Shown here piece by piece: positions 7,270 to 16,169 of a stretch of 29,189 nt of DNA. The stretch covers positions 1 through 29,189 of the forward strand of contig JAGOEY010000003.1 of NCBI GenBank assembly GCA_017997515.1, read 5' to 3'. This stretch comes from Burkholderiaceae bacterium (lineage in GTDB: Bacteria > Pseudomonadota > Gammaproteobacteria > Burkholderiales > Burkholderiaceae). The first letter of the stretch is position 1. Every line of letters begins with the position of its first letter. Below the pieces are notes generated by a model. It did no database searches. It was not told where the DNA came from and saw only the letters and a list, made by a program, of their open reading frames with translations. A program made the position numbers and the translations under genes.

Positions 7270-8199
7270 TCAGGCACGGTCTGCCACGCGTTCACCGAGC
7301 AGGCCGGATGGACGCAACGTGAGAACAATGATCAGCACCACAAAGGCAAAAATGTCGGTGTAGTGGCTGCCCAGCAAGCCCCCGGTGAGCGTGCCGATAT
7401 AACCCGCGCCGATGGACTCGATCAGCCCGAGCAAAATACCGCCCACCACCGCACCCGCCAGGTTGCCGATGCCGCCAAACACTGCGGCGGTAAACGCCTT
7501 CAAGCCAGGCAGGAAACCCATGGTGTGCTGCACCGTGCCGTAGTTCGATGCGTACATCACACCCGCAATGGCCGCCAGGATGGCACCAATGATGAAGGTG
7601 GCCGAAATGACCATGTCGGGCTTGACACCCATCAAGGCGGCCACACGGGGGTTTTCGGCCGTGGCCCGCATGGCGCGGCCCAGTTTGGTGTAGTTCACCA
7701 GCCACATCAGCAGTGCCAGGGACACCGCCGTCAGCCCAAGGATCATGATTTGGGTGGGGGTGATCACTGCACCGGCCACGTCGATCGGTGCACTGGGCAG
7801 CAGAGTGGGATAGGGTTTGTAGTTCGGCTTCCAGATGATCATGGCCAGCGTCTGCAGCAGGATCGACATACCGATGGCGGTGATCAGGGGCGCGAGCTTC
7901 GGGCTGTTGCGCAGCGGCCGGTAGGCCACCTTTTCGATCACGAAATTCAAGGCTGCCGCCACGGTGCACGAGATAAGCAGTGCAATGACCAGGATCAGCC
8001 AGCCGGGGGCTGTGGGCATGGCGTCTTTCATGATCCCGATGATGGTCCAGCTGGTCAGTGCGCCGACCATCAGGACTTCACCGTGCGCAAAATTGATGAG
8101 GTTGATGATGCCGTACACCATGGTGTAGCCCAAGGCCACCAAGGCATACATGCTGCCCAGAACCAGACCGTTGATGATCTGCTGCAGCAGGATTTCCAT
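7270..8199 (-). CDS. livH: Branched-chain amino-acid ABC transporter permease LivH
   Basis: 309-aa permease that pairs with LivM. It starts MEILLQQIINGLVLGSMYALVALGYTMVYGIINLINFAHGEVLMVGA, the standard LivH N-terminus. It carries GRAMRATAENPRVAALMGVKPDMVISATFIIGAILA, the EAA-like cytoplasmic loop for ATPase coupling, and ends IVLTLRPSGLLGERVADRA. It is the first gene of the operon. No livK/livJ binding-protein gene is found before or after, so the periplasmic receptor must be encoded elsewhere. Substrate may be branched-chain amino acids, urea-like or aromatic compounds; sequence alone does not decide. Confidence 0.95.
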   Translation of the reverse strand: MEILLQQIINGLVLGSMYALVALGYTMVYGIINLINFAHGEVLMVGALTSWTIIGIMKDAMPTAPGWLILVIALLISCTVAAALNFVIEKVAYRPLRNSPKLAPLITAIGMSILLQTLAMIIWKPNYKPYPTLLPSAPIDVAGAVITPTQIMILGLTAVSLALLMWLVNYTKLGRAMRATAENPRVAALMGVKPDMVISATFIIGAILAAIAGVMYASNYGTVQHTMGFLPGLKAFTAAVFGGIGNLAGAVVGGILLGLIESIGAGYIGTLTGGLLGSHYTDIFAFVVLIIVLTLRPSGLLGERVADRA

Positions 8200-8233
8200 A
8201 AAAAGTCCTTTGTTGTTTGACCGGCCCCTCGGA

Positions 8234-8255
8234 AGGCACTCTTACCTTAGTGCCT
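8234..8255 (-). promoter_or_regulatory. Hairpin in the livH leader
   Basis: aggcact and agtgcct form a perfect 7-bp stem around an 8-nt loop, 34 bp upstream of the livH start codon. It has no T-run. In a leader it could affect ribosome access or mRNA decay; it could also be a dyad for a regulator. No leader peptide rich in Leu/Ile/Val codons is visible, so classical attenuation is unlikely. Confidence 0.4.
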
Positions 8256-8285
8256 ATGACCGGATGCCGGAGCTAATCCACTAGC

Positions 8286-8320
8286 AAAAAACCCGCCAGG
8301 CTTTGGCTCGGGGCAGGTTT
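8286..8320 (-). terminator. Terminator between rarA and livH
   Basis: On the minus strand aaacctgcc pairs with ggcgggttt (one G-T wobble) across a 14-nt loop, and the stem runs into tttttt. It lies about 160 bp past the rarA stop and 87 bp before livH. It can end rarA transcription. If livH is transcribed from the tacaat-like box at 8332-8327 it would instead sit in the livH leader. Confidence 0.6.
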
Positions 8321-8478
8321 GGTCGGGGATTGTACGCACGGCCCCGGTGCATGGAAGGGCCCCCGTGCAGCGGGTTTTCCCTCGAAGGGCACCATTTTGG
8401 AAGCATGCCACGGGTGGATTAGCGGTTTTCCGCTGCCATCAGGTGCGCTTATGGAAAACAGCCCCACGCTCTACCCAC

Positions 8479-9783
8479 TTATTCCAGTCCGGCGTCTTTG
8501 TCCAGCTTGTGCAGATGGGCCAGCTTGTCGGCAATCTTGGCCTCGAGGCCGCGTGGCACCGGCCGGTACCAGCCAGGCTCGGGCATGCCCTCGGGCAGGT
8601 AGGTTTCCCCCGCCGCATAGGCTTCGGGCTCGTCATGGGCATAGCGGTACTCCCGGCCGTGGCCCAGCTCTTTCATCAGCTTCGTGGGCGCATTGCGCAG
8701 ATGCACCGGCACCTCGCGCGATTTGTCCTTCTTGATAAAGGCCTTGGCCTGGTTGTAGGCCATGTAGCCCGCATTACTCTTGGGCGCAATCGCCAGGTAG
8801 ATCACGGCCTGGGCAAGTGCCAGATCCCCCTCGGGGGAACCCAGCCGCTCGAAGGTGGCGGCTGCGTCGTTGGCCATCTGCATGGCGCGTGGGTCGGCCA
8901 AGCCGATGTCTTCCCACGCCATCCGCACAATACGCCGGGACAGGTATTTAGCGTCGGCCCCACCGTCCAGCATGCGGCACAACCAGTACAAGGCTGCATC
9001 GGGGTGGGAGCCACGCACCGATTTGTGCAGGGCCGATATCTGGTCGTAGAAGTTGTCGCCACCCTTGTCGAAGCGGCGGGCGTTCAGGCTCAGCGCGTTT
9101 TGCAAAAATTCGGTGCTGATGGTGTCAGTGCCAGACGATCGGGCCGCGGTGTCGGTCTGCTCCAGCAGGTTCAGCAGCCTGCGGGCGTCGCCGTCGGCAT
9201 AACCGACCAGGGTGTTGATGGCGGCATCGTCCAGCTGCAGATGGGCCAGCACCCGCTCGTGGGCGCGTTGCACCAGCAGCCGCAGCTCGTCGTCGGCCAG
9301 CACCTGCAACACGTACACCTGGGCGCGCGACAACAGGGCCGAGTTCACCTCGAACGACGGGTTTTCGGTGGTCGCACCGACAAAGGTGACCAGCCCCGAC
9401 TCCACAAACGGCAACAGGCCGTCTTGCTGGCTTTTGTTGAAGCGGTGAATTTCGTCCACAAACAGGATCGTTTTTTTGCCCCGCGCCAGGTTGTGTTCGG
9501 CCTGCTCCATGGCGGCACGGATGTCCTTGACGCCCGCAAACACCGCTGAGAGCGCAATAAATTCGTAGCCAAAAGCCCGTGCCGTAAGCCGTGCCAGCGT
9601 GGTTTTGCCCACACCCGGCGGGCCCCACAGGATCATTGAATGGGGTTTACCCGACTCGAACGCCAGGCGCAGGGGTTTGCCCGGCCCGATCAGGTGCGAC
9701 TGGCCAATCACTTCGTCCAGGCTGGTAGGCCGCAAAGCCTCGGCCAATGGGGCCGCGGGGGCGGAGTGGAACAGGTCATCCAT
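8479..9783 (-). CDS. rarA: Replication-associated recombination protein RarA (MgsA) AAA+ ATPase
   Basis: 434-aa AAA+ ATPase of the RarA/Mgs1/WRNIP1 family, acting at stalled forks and related to clamp-loader subunits. PLAEALRPTSLDEVIGQSHLIGPGKPLR is the family opening. Walker A GPPGVGKT is at residues 54-61, Walker B FVDEIHRF around 108-115, sensor 1 VGATTENPSF, and the arginine finger region LLSRAQVY. The tetramerisation part contains ISALHKSVRGSHPDAALYWLCRMLDGG. In many gammaproteobacteria and betaproteobacteria it follows lolA directly; here an opposite-strand gene separates them, so rarA needs its own promoter in the 76 bp before 9860. No obvious Shine-Dalgarno precedes its ATG. Confidence 0.97.
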   Translation of the reverse strand: MDDLFHSAPAAPLAEALRPTSLDEVIGQSHLIGPGKPLRLAFESGKPHSMILWGPPGVGKTTLARLTARAFGYEFIALSAVFAGVKDIRAAMEQAEHNLARGKKTILFVDEIHRFNKSQQDGLLPFVESGLVTFVGATTENPSFEVNSALLSRAQVYVLQVLADDELRLLVQRAHERVLAHLQLDDAAINTLVGYADGDARRLLNLLEQTDTAARSSGTDTISTEFLQNALSLNARRFDKGGDNFYDQISALHKSVRGSHPDAALYWLCRMLDGGADAKYLSRRIVRMAWEDIGLADPRAMQMANDAAATFERLGSPEGDLALAQAVIYLAIAPKSNAGYMAYNQAKAFIKKDKSREVPVHLRNAPTKLMKELGHGREYRYAHDEPEAYAAGETYLPEGMPEPGWYRPVPRGLEAKIADKLAHLHKLDKDAGLE

Positions 9784-9859
9784 GGTGGTGGTCAGCGAAG
9801 TCAGAGAAAATGGTCATCACAGCAGCCCAGAGGGTACAAGGATAAACCGCCCCACCACC

Positions 9860-10495
9860 ATGTACACACCCGCCCCCCACTCCCCCCACGGCATCCACAC
9901 CGTTGCGCAACTCGACGCGCTTTTTGGCCCTGTTGGTGAAGTCTCGCTCAAGAAAGAGGTGCCATTTATCCACCCGCACTACCGGGCCATGATCGAAGCG
10001 TCTCCGTTTGTGGTGTTGGCAACCAGCGGCCCCGGTGGGCTGGATGCATCGCCGCGGGGTGACCCGCCCGGTTTTGTGGTGGTGCAGGACGAACACACCC
10101 TGCTGCTGCCCGAGCGCCGTGGCAACAACCGGGTGGACAGCCTGCGCAACATCCTGGCCGACCCACGGGTTGCACTGCTGTTTTTGATTCCGGGTGGGGG
10201 TGAAACCCTGCGTGTCAACGGGCGCGCCAGCATCACGGTGGACCCGGCCTTGCTCCAGCGTTTTGCAGTGGACGGCAAACCACCCCAGTGTGTGCTGAAC
10301 ATCCAGGTGGACACGGTGTATTTCCAGTGTGCACGGGCAATTCAGCGGTCAAGACTCTGGCAGCCAGTGGCACCGGATGCCCGACCTGCCGTGCCCACCG
10401 CTGGCACCATCCTCGCGGCACTGACGCAGGACCAGATCGACGGGCAGGCTTACGATGCGGCGCTGCCCGCCCGTCAACAGGCCACGCTGTACTGA
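9860..10495 (+). CDS. Pyridoxamine 5'-phosphate oxidase-fold (PPOX class) FMN-binding protein
   Basis: 211-aa protein of the split-barrel flavoprotein superfamily. I read FVVLATSGPGGLDASPRGDPPGFVVVQDEHTLLLPERRGNNRVDSLRNIL, the FMN-binding barrel strands and the R-x-x-N-R-x-D-S motif typical of the DR_2398/MSMEG_1061-type PPOX group, followed by VALLFLIPGGGETLRVNGRASI. Members bind FMN, F420 or haem, and the substrate is generally unknown. ATG at 9860 fits the family start; the longer open frame runs antisense through rarA. The gene is convergent with lolA (33 bp apart) and divergent from rarA, splitting the ftsK-lolA-rarA block. Confidence 0.85.
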   Translation: MYTPAPHSPHGIHTVAQLDALFGPVGEVSLKKEVPFIHPHYRAMIEASPFVVLATSGPGGLDASPRGDPPGFVVVQDEHTLLLPERRGNNRVDSLRNILADPRVALLFLIPGGGETLRVNGRASITVDPALLQRFAVDGKPPQCVLNIQVDTVYFQCARAIQRSRLWQPVAPDARPAVPTAGTILAALTQDQIDGQAYDAALPARQQATLY

Positions 10496-10528
10496 TTCAC
10501 GCGGCCAGCAGGCATGAAAGATGGCGGC

Positions 10529-11173
10529 TTATTGCCGCAGCACATCCGCCCCGGCGGGTGGTTTGAACTGGAAGCTGTCAGCGGGCAGGCTGGGGTTGAC
10601 CTGGAAGCCCGAAAAACTGAGCACCGAGCGCTGGCCAAAGCTGTCCAGAATCTCCAGCACGGCCAGTTCATCGCCCTTGTCAGCGGGCTTGAAGCCAATC
10701 CGCACACTTTGCAACTGCCCGTCTTTGGACTTGGGGGTGGCATTCACCCATTGCAGACCATCCTTGTCCGGTGCGGCCTGCAGGGCGAAATCGGCCTGCA
10801 AGGCCCGCAGGTCGGGCGCGGCGGCAATCAGCGCGGCGGGCGTGGAGCCCAGCACCTGCGACTGCGGGCGGGCCGTGACCTGGTTCAGGTCCACATCGTG
10901 TAACCACAAGGTCTGGCCGTCGGCCACGATGGTTTGGGCAAAAGGCTTCTGGTACACAAAACGAAAGCGGTTGGGTCGCTGGAATTCAAACGTCCCGCTG
11001 GACGTCTTGCTGCGCGCGGCCTGCCCGTCTTTCGCGGGGGCTGTGACGACCTGGGTGAACGCAGCCTTGCCGGTTTTCACCGTCTTGACGAAGTTTTCCA
11101 AGCTTTCCAGGCCGCTAGCGCATGCCAGCTGTGCGCCAGTAGCTATCAAAATAGAAGCAAATATCTTTTTCAT
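10529..11173 (-). CDS. lolA: Outer-membrane lipoprotein carrier protein LolA
   Basis: 214-aa periplasmic chaperone that takes lipoproteins from LolCDE and hands them to LolB. The signal peptide is MKKIFASILIATGAQLACA, with signal-peptidase I cleavage likely near ACA-SG. The context QLAC is not a proper lipobox. The mature part has the LolA strands ASGTFEFQRPNRFRFVYQKPFAQTIVADGQTLWLHDVDLNQVTAR and a C-terminal GFQVNPSLPADSFQFKPPAGADVL. ATG at 11173 starts four bases after the ftsK stop, so ftsK and lolA are co-transcribed. Residues about 5-21 are encoded by a copy of the dispersed repeat (11110-11161). Confidence 0.95.
   Translation of the reverse strand: MKKIFASILIATGAQLACASGLESLENFVKTVKTGKAAFTQVVTAPAKDGQAARSKTSSGTFEFQRPNRFRFVYQKPFAQTIVADGQTLWLHDVDLNQVTARPQSQVLGSTPAALIAAAPDLRALQADFALQAAPDKDGLQWVNATPKSKDGQLQSVRIGFKPADKGDELAVLEILDSFGQRSVLSFSGFQVNPSLPADSFQFKPPAGADVLRQ
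11110..11161 (+). repeat. Dispersed repeat, copy B, inside the LolA signal peptide
   Basis: Plus strand: ggccgctagcgc, then catgccagct, gtgcgc, then agtagctatcaaaatagaagcaa. It shows the family layout GCGC...GCGC followed by GCTAT-caaa-ATAG. It lies antisense to lolA, ending 12 bases after its start codon, and supplies codons for about residues 5-21. The signal peptide stays hydrophobic in this frame. Confidence 0.72.
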
Positions 11174-11177
11174 GGTG

Positions 11178-13508
11178 TTATTCAGCACGTGCGGGCACGA
11201 GAATCTCGCGTTGGCCCGCACCACTCATGGCGCTGACCAGCCCCGCTTTTTCCATGTCCTCGACCAGCCGCGCGGCGCGGTTGTAGCCAATCTTCAGGTG
11301 GCGTTGCACCAGCGAAATGCTGGCCTTGCGGTTCTTGAGCACGACTTCAACCGCCTGGTCGTACATCGGGTCTTTCTCGCCGCCTTCGCCACCCTCCCCC
11401 ATGGGATCACCGTCGCCGTCCACAGTTCCCCCTTCGAGCACACCTTCGATGTAATCAGGCTCGCCCTGGGTTTTGAGGTAACTCACCACGCGGTGCACTT
11501 CCTCGTCACTCACAAAAGCGCCGTGTACCCGCGTCGGCATACCACTGCCGGGCATGTACAACATGTCACCCAGGCCCAGCAGGGCTTCGGCGCCCATCTG
11601 GTCCAGAATGGTGCGGCTGTCAATCTTGCTGCTGACCTTGAAAGAGATACGGGTTGGGATGTTGGCCTTGATCAGGCCGGTGATCACGTCCACGCTGGGG
11701 CGCTGGGTGGCCAGAATCAAATGGATACCTGCGGCACGGGCCTTTTGGGCCAGCCGGGCAATGAGTTCTTCGATCTTCTTGCCCACCACCATCATCAGGT
11801 CGGCCAACTCGTCGATCACCACCACGATGTGGGGCTCACGCTTCAGGGGCTCAGGGCTGTCAGGTGTCAGACTGAACGGGTTGTAGATGAACTCTTCGCG
11901 CGCAGCGGCTTCATCGATCTTGGCGTTGTAGCCCGCCAAGTTACGCACACCCATCTTGCTCAGCAGTTTGTAGCGGCGCTCCATCTCGGCCACACACCAG
12001 GTCAGGCCGTGTGCGGCTTGGCGCATGTCGGTGACCACGGGGGCCAACAGGTGCGGAATGCCTTCGTACACCGACATTTCGAGCATCTTCGGGTCGATCA
12101 TCAAGAGCCGCACGTCGCGTGCATCGGCCTTGTAGAGCAGGCTCAAAATCATGGCATTGATACCCACCGACTTGCCGGAACCCGTCGTACCGGCCACTAG
12201 CACGTGTGGCATCTTGGCAAGGTCGGCCACGATGGGGTTGCCAATGATGTCCTTGCCCAGGCCCATGGTCAGCATGGACTTGGCCTCGTGGTACACCTGC
12301 GAGCCCAGAATTTCGCTGAGTTTGATCGCCTGGCGCTTGGCGTTGGGCAGCTCCAGCGCCATGTAATTCTTGCCGGGGATGGTTTCGACCACACGGATGG
12401 AGACCAAGCTCAGGCTGCGTGCCAAATCCTTGGCCAGGCCGACAATTTGGGAGCCCTTGACACCGGTGGCAGGCTCGATTTCGTAGCGTGTGATGACAGG
12501 GCCGGGCGAGGCCAGCACCACGCGCACTTCCACGCCAAAGTCCTTGAGCTTCTTCTCGATCATCCGGCTGGTCATCTCCAGCGTCTCGGGCGACACGGTT
12601 TCCTGGCGGCCCGAGGCGGCATCGAGCAAGTCCACCTGCGGCAGCTTGCTGTCGGGCATTTCGGTGAACAGCGGCTTCTGGCGCTCTTTCACCACGCGTT
12701 CACTCTTGGGCACGTCGTGCATCACAGGCTCGATCTGCACGGGTTTGGGGTGGTAGACCTCCGTTTCGGTCCGCACCTCATGTAACACCTCTTCGCGCTC
12801 GCGGGCGGCCTGTTTGCCAACCTCCAGATCCTGGGCCATTTCGCGTTTTTCGCGCCGGGTTTCGACCAGCGAATACAGCCAGCCGCCCAGCACTTCAGCC
12901 GCATGCCCCCAGGAAAACCGGAACACCATGGCCATCCCCACCACCACCAGCACGATGCTGGCCAGGCCTGAACCCGTGAACCCCATCCACTTGACGCCCA
13001 CAGGCCCCAGCATGTAACCAAGGATGCCGCCCGAGTGGCCTGGCAGACGCCCCTCAAACCGGTACAGGCGCGACCACTCCAGCACCGCGCTGCCGATCAA
13101 CAGCAGCACCAGGCCGCCCCAGAAAACAGCACGGCTGCTTTTCCAGCGTGGCCCCTCTTCAGGCTGGGGGGCCACACCGCTGCCCCGCATCCAGCGCGCC
13201 AGCGAAGCCAGCCAGGCCCGCAGCCCCGCCGCAAAACACCACCAGACGGAAAACCCCAGCAAAAAGTAGCTCAGATCGGCCAGCCAAGCCCCCAGGCGTC
13301 CGCCCCAGTTGGCAGCCACCGCACCACCAGCCCCCGAGGTGGACCAAGCCGCGTCGCGGGCGGAATAACTCAACAGGGCCAGCAACCAGAACAGCAGGGC
13401 CAGCATGCCCAGAATCAAAATGGTTTCATGCGCAAAACGCGCAGCGGACACAGGTGCAGGAGCCCGTCCTGCGGAAGGAGAAGTCAGGGTTTTGAGGGAG
13501 TAAGTCAT
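11178..13508 (-). CDS. ftsK: DNA translocase FtsK
   Basis: 776-aa septal DNA pump that clears and aligns chromosome termini (dif sites, XerCD) during division. The N-terminus has about four or five membrane helices between residues 27 and 197. A short charged linker (about 210-310) follows, much shorter than the E. coli linker. The motor has Walker A GTTGSGKS at 440-447, Walker [56 protein letters not shown], and MLYMPGSG. The C-terminal winged-helix gamma domain ([32 protein letters not shown]) reads KOPS sequences. A ggagg ribosome site precedes ATG 13508. lolA follows at 4 bp. Confidence 0.98.
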   Translation of the reverse strand: MTYSLKTLTSPSAGRAPAPVSAARFAHETILILGMLALLFWLLALLSYSARDAAWSTSGAGGAVAANWGGRLGAWLADLSYFLLGFSVWWCFAAGLRAWLASLARWMRGSGVAPQPEEGPRWKSSRAVFWGGLVLLLIGSAVLEWSRLYRFEGRLPGHSGGILGYMLGPVGVKWMGFTGSGLASIVLVVVGMAMVFRFSWGHAAEVLGGWLYSLVETRREKREMAQDLEVGKQAAREREEVLHEVRTETEVYHPKPVQIEPVMHDVPKSERVVKERQKPLFTEMPDSKLPQVDLLDAASGRQETVSPETLEMTSRMIEKKLKDFGVEVRVVLASPGPVITRYEIEPATGVKGSQIVGLAKDLARSLSLVSIRVVETIPGKNYMALELPNAKRQAIKLSEILGSQVYHEAKSMLTMGLGKDIIGNPIVADLAKMPHVLVAGTTGSGKSVGINAMILSLLYKADARDVRLLMIDPKMLEMSVYEGIPHLLAPVVTDMRQAAHGLTWCVAEMERRYKLLSKMGVRNLAGYNAKIDEAAAREEFIYNPFSLTPDSPEPLKREPHIVVVIDELADLMMVVGKKIEELIARLAQKARAAGIHLILATQRPSVDVITGLIKANIPTRISFKVSSKIDSRTILDQMGAEALLGLGDMLYMPGSGMPTRVHGAFVSDEEVHRVVSYLKTQGEPDYIEGVLEGGTVDGDGDPMGEGGEGGEKDPMYDQAVEVVLKNRKASISLVQRHLKIGYNRAARLVEDMEKAGLVSAMSGAGQREILVPARAE

Positions 13509-13564
13509 AACGGCCTCCAGAGCTTACCCCATACACCCAGAGCGCCAACGGACGGTCAAAGGCC

Positions 13565-14239
13565 TCAAATCAAGGTGTCCATGTGCTCTTTCACCGCCAT
13601 GGATCCGTCGAGCCGCGGCACCACAAAACCCCGCTCTTCGAGGTCTTTCATGACCCGCGTGACCATTTCGCGGGAGGCCCCCACCATCTTGCCCAAATCC
13701 AGGCGCGAAATTTTTTCATTGATGACCAGGTCGCCTGACGCATCGGGTTCGGCGATCTCCAGCAGCACCCGGGCCAGCCGCCCGTACACATCCATCAACG
13801 CCAGCGACTCGATGTTGCGCACCGACTGGCGCAAACGCTGCACCAGCACACGCATGACGGCGTAGGCCATGGAGCTGCTGTCGGGCATACAGCGTGCAAA
13901 TTCGGCACGCCCCAGCATCAACACATCGGTTTGCACCTCGGCACGCACACTGGCGGAATGGGGTTCGTTGTCGATCAGGCTCATTTCCCCGATGTAGTCG
14001 CCCTGCTGCAGCGTCGCCAGGATCACCTCGCGCCCCCGCGTGTCCGTGGCCAGCACCCGCGCCCGACCGGCCAGGATGATGAACAAGGCGTTCGACTTGT
14101 GGCCCTGCTCCACAATACGATCCCCGCGCTTGAAGCGGCGCTTGACCACAGCGTCGGCCACCTGCTGTGCCTGGGCATCGGTCAAGAGCGAGAACAAAGG
14201 AACCCGGCGCAACAGTTCGACGTTCGAAAGAATGGACAA
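13565..14239 (-). CDS. Crp/Fnr-family transcriptional regulator
   Basis: 224-aa regulator with an N-terminal cyclic-nucleotide-binding-type barrel (VPLFSLLTDAQAQQVADAV, GDRIVEQGHKSNALFIILAGRARVL, GDYIGEMSLIDNEPHSASVRAE) and a C-terminal winged helix (ISRLDLGKMVGASREMVTRVMKDLEERGFV). No cysteine cluster is seen, so it is not an oxygen-sensing FNR. The ligand is unknown, although the IGEMSLI...SASV region resembles cAMP-pocket phosphate-binding loops. The start is set at TTG 14239 because aggag lies 7 nt before it; another in-frame TTG at 14290 has no ribosome site. It lies 56 bp upstream of ftsK on the same strand and is divergent from trxB. Confidence 0.88.
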   Translation of the reverse strand: MSILSNVELLRRVPLFSLLTDAQAQQVADAVVKRRFKRGDRIVEQGHKSNALFIILAGRARVLATDTRGREVILATLQQGDYIGEMSLIDNEPHSASVRAEVQTDVLMLGRAEFARCMPDSSSMAYAVMRVLVQRLRQSVRNIESLALMDVYGRLARVLLEIAEPDASGDLVINEKISRLDLGKMVGASREMVTRVMKDLEERGFVVPRLDGSMAVKEHMDTLI

Positions 14240-14332
14240 CTTCTGACTCCTCTTATCCACCGCAGGGGTGCGTTGAATGGTTTTTTGCAATTGCGGTGAT
14301 TAAAACTACCACCAACGCCCGGCCGTTCCAGC

Positions 14333-14355
14333 GGCGATACTTGTCGCCTGTCGCC
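14333..14355. promoter_or_regulatory. Repeat motifs in the regulator-trxB divergent spacer
   Basis: The 174-bp region between the divergent regulator and trxB holds ggcga-N6-tcgcc (14333-14348). Its right half begins a direct duplication of tgtcgcc (14342-14348 and 14349-14355). The N6 spacing is that of Crp-class operators, so it could be an autoregulatory site, but the half-sites are not a known consensus. Confidence 0.35.
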
Positions 14356-14398
14356 TCAAGGACGTTCTGTGTCCCCAACGACTTTTTCAGCGATCTGA

Positions 14399-15395
<997 letters not shown>

Positions 15396-15525
15396 CGAAA
15401 CCTGCAGCCTTTGGGCGCGTTCGGCAGCCGGGATCCCGCCACCCGTTTTTGGCGAGGTCAAGCTGTAACCCACGGGTGCAAAACATGCGTTTTGGCCCGT
15501 ACCAGCTGTATATAGGAGTGTCCAC
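15396..15525 (+). promoter_or_regulatory. Structured rpmB leader
   Basis: The 5' untranslated region can fold into several hairpins: gccgaa/ttcggc near its start, and acggg-tg-caaaac (15472-15484) with gttttg-g-cccgt (15489-15500) around a 4-nt loop, plus a possible outer agctg/cagct closure. The last hairpin ends about 14 nt before the tataggag ribosome site. Such leaders often mediate feedback by ribosomal proteins; no named leader family is recognised here. Confidence 0.45.
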
Positions 15526-15759
15526 ATGGCACGCGTCTGTCAAGTCACGGGTAAAGGCCCGATGGTTGGGAACAATGTTTCCCACGCCAACAACAAAACC
15601 AAGCGCCGGTTCCTGCCGAACCTGCAATACCGTCGTTTCTGGGTCGAGACTGAAAACCGCTGGGTTCGCCTGCGTATTTCCAGCGCAGCCCTGCGCCTGA
15701 TCGACAAAAACGGCATCGACGCCGTGCTCGCAGACCTGCGTGCACGCGGCCAAGCATAA
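15526..15759 (+). CDS. rpmB: 50S ribosomal protein bL28
   Basis: Large-subunit protein bL28 (77 aa): [34 protein letters not shown] is the classic N-terminus, followed by [40 protein letters not shown]. Single Cys, so no zinc ribbon. A strong ggag ribosome site is 7 nt before the ATG. It is co-transcribed with rpmG 12 bp downstream. Confidence 0.98.
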   Translation: MARVCQVTGKGPMVGNNVSHANNKTKRRFLPNLQYRRFWVETENRWVRLRISSAALRLIDKNGIDAVLADLRARGQA

Positions 15760-15771
15760 GGAGCACGCACC

Positions 15772-15942
15772 ATGGCAACCAAAGGCGGACGCGAAAAAAT
15801 CAAGCTGGAATCCACTGCCGGCACCGGTCACTTCTACACCACGACCAAGAACAAGAAGACCATGCCCGAGAAGATGCTGATCAGCAAGTTTGATCCCAAA
15901 GCTCGCAAGCACGTTGACTACAAAGAAATCAAGCTGAAGTAA
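15772..15942 (+). CDS. rpmG: 50S ribosomal protein bL33
   Basis: 56-aa bL33, near the exit site of the 50S subunit. It reads [19 protein letters not shown], then [17 protein letters not shown] and [18 protein letters not shown]. It contains no cysteine, so it is the zinc-independent form. aaggag precedes the ATG at the normal distance. It is the second gene of the rpmB-rpmG operon and is followed by a strong terminator. An open frame this short is easily missed. Confidence 0.98.
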   Translation: MATKGGREKIKLESTAGTGHFYTTTKNKKTMPEKMLISKFDPKARKHVDYKEIKLK

Positions 15943-15958
15943 GCTGCGATTCCAAATC

Positions 15959-15986
15959 AAAAAACCGACCTCAGGTCGGTTTTTTT
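15959..15986 (+). terminator. Intrinsic terminator after rpmG
   Basis: aaaaaaccgacc (15959-15970), loop tca, and ggtcggtttttt form a long perfect stem with seven consecutive T at 15980-15986. It begins 16 bp after the rpmG stop. The symmetric A-run allows use from the other strand as well. Confidence 0.93.
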
Positions 15987-16014
15987 ATGTCCGCAATCTC
16001 TTCAAACCTATCCA

Positions 16015-16123
16015 GGATCGGGGTGCTGCGGCGCGCTGCGAAGCGAAGTAAAGAAGGAAGCCGCCAGCCCTAGGCTGGCGCTGGGTGACATGAGCGCAGC
16101 AGCGCGCCGCAGCACCCCGATCC
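16015..16123. repeat. 109-bp palindromic element with 25-bp perfect inverted arms
   Basis: Arms at 16015-16039 and 16099-16123 are exact reverse complements over 25 bp (ggatcggggtgctgcggcgc..., 20 bases shown). The 59-bp centre contains its own 8-bp stem, cgccagcc (16062-16069) and ggctggcg (16073-16080). No open frame of note and no clear target-site duplication flank it. It fills the gap between convergent rpmG and the desaturase gene. It could be a MITE/REP-like mobile palindrome or a large transcription-blocking hairpin. Confidence 0.88.
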
Positions 16124-16169
16124 CGTACCCGCCGTCAAAATCAGCGCTGCAAGGGCTGTTTCTCCCCCA

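Noticed and set aside
8200..8478. Leader-peptide attenuation for livH
   Set aside because: No short open frame rich in Leu, Ile or Val codons precedes the hairpins.
11100..11173. LolA as a lipoprotein (Cys near the signal-peptide end)
   Set aside because: The context Gln-Leu-Ala-Cys lacks Leu at -3, and LolA is a soluble periplasmic carrier.
11178..11224. LolA with a 17-residue longer N-terminus
   Set aside because: It would overlap ftsK and bury the signal peptide; the start at 11173 gives a normal one.
10521..12200. Long rightward open frame opposite ftsK and lolA
   Set aside because: Antisense shadow of GC-rich coding sequence; no ribosome site, low-complexity His/Gly-rich product, and clear conserved genes on the other strand.
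14240..14290. Longer N-terminus for the Crp/Fnr regulator from TTG 14290
   Set aside because: No ribosome site before it, while TTG 14239 has aggag at 7 nt and gives a family-like start.
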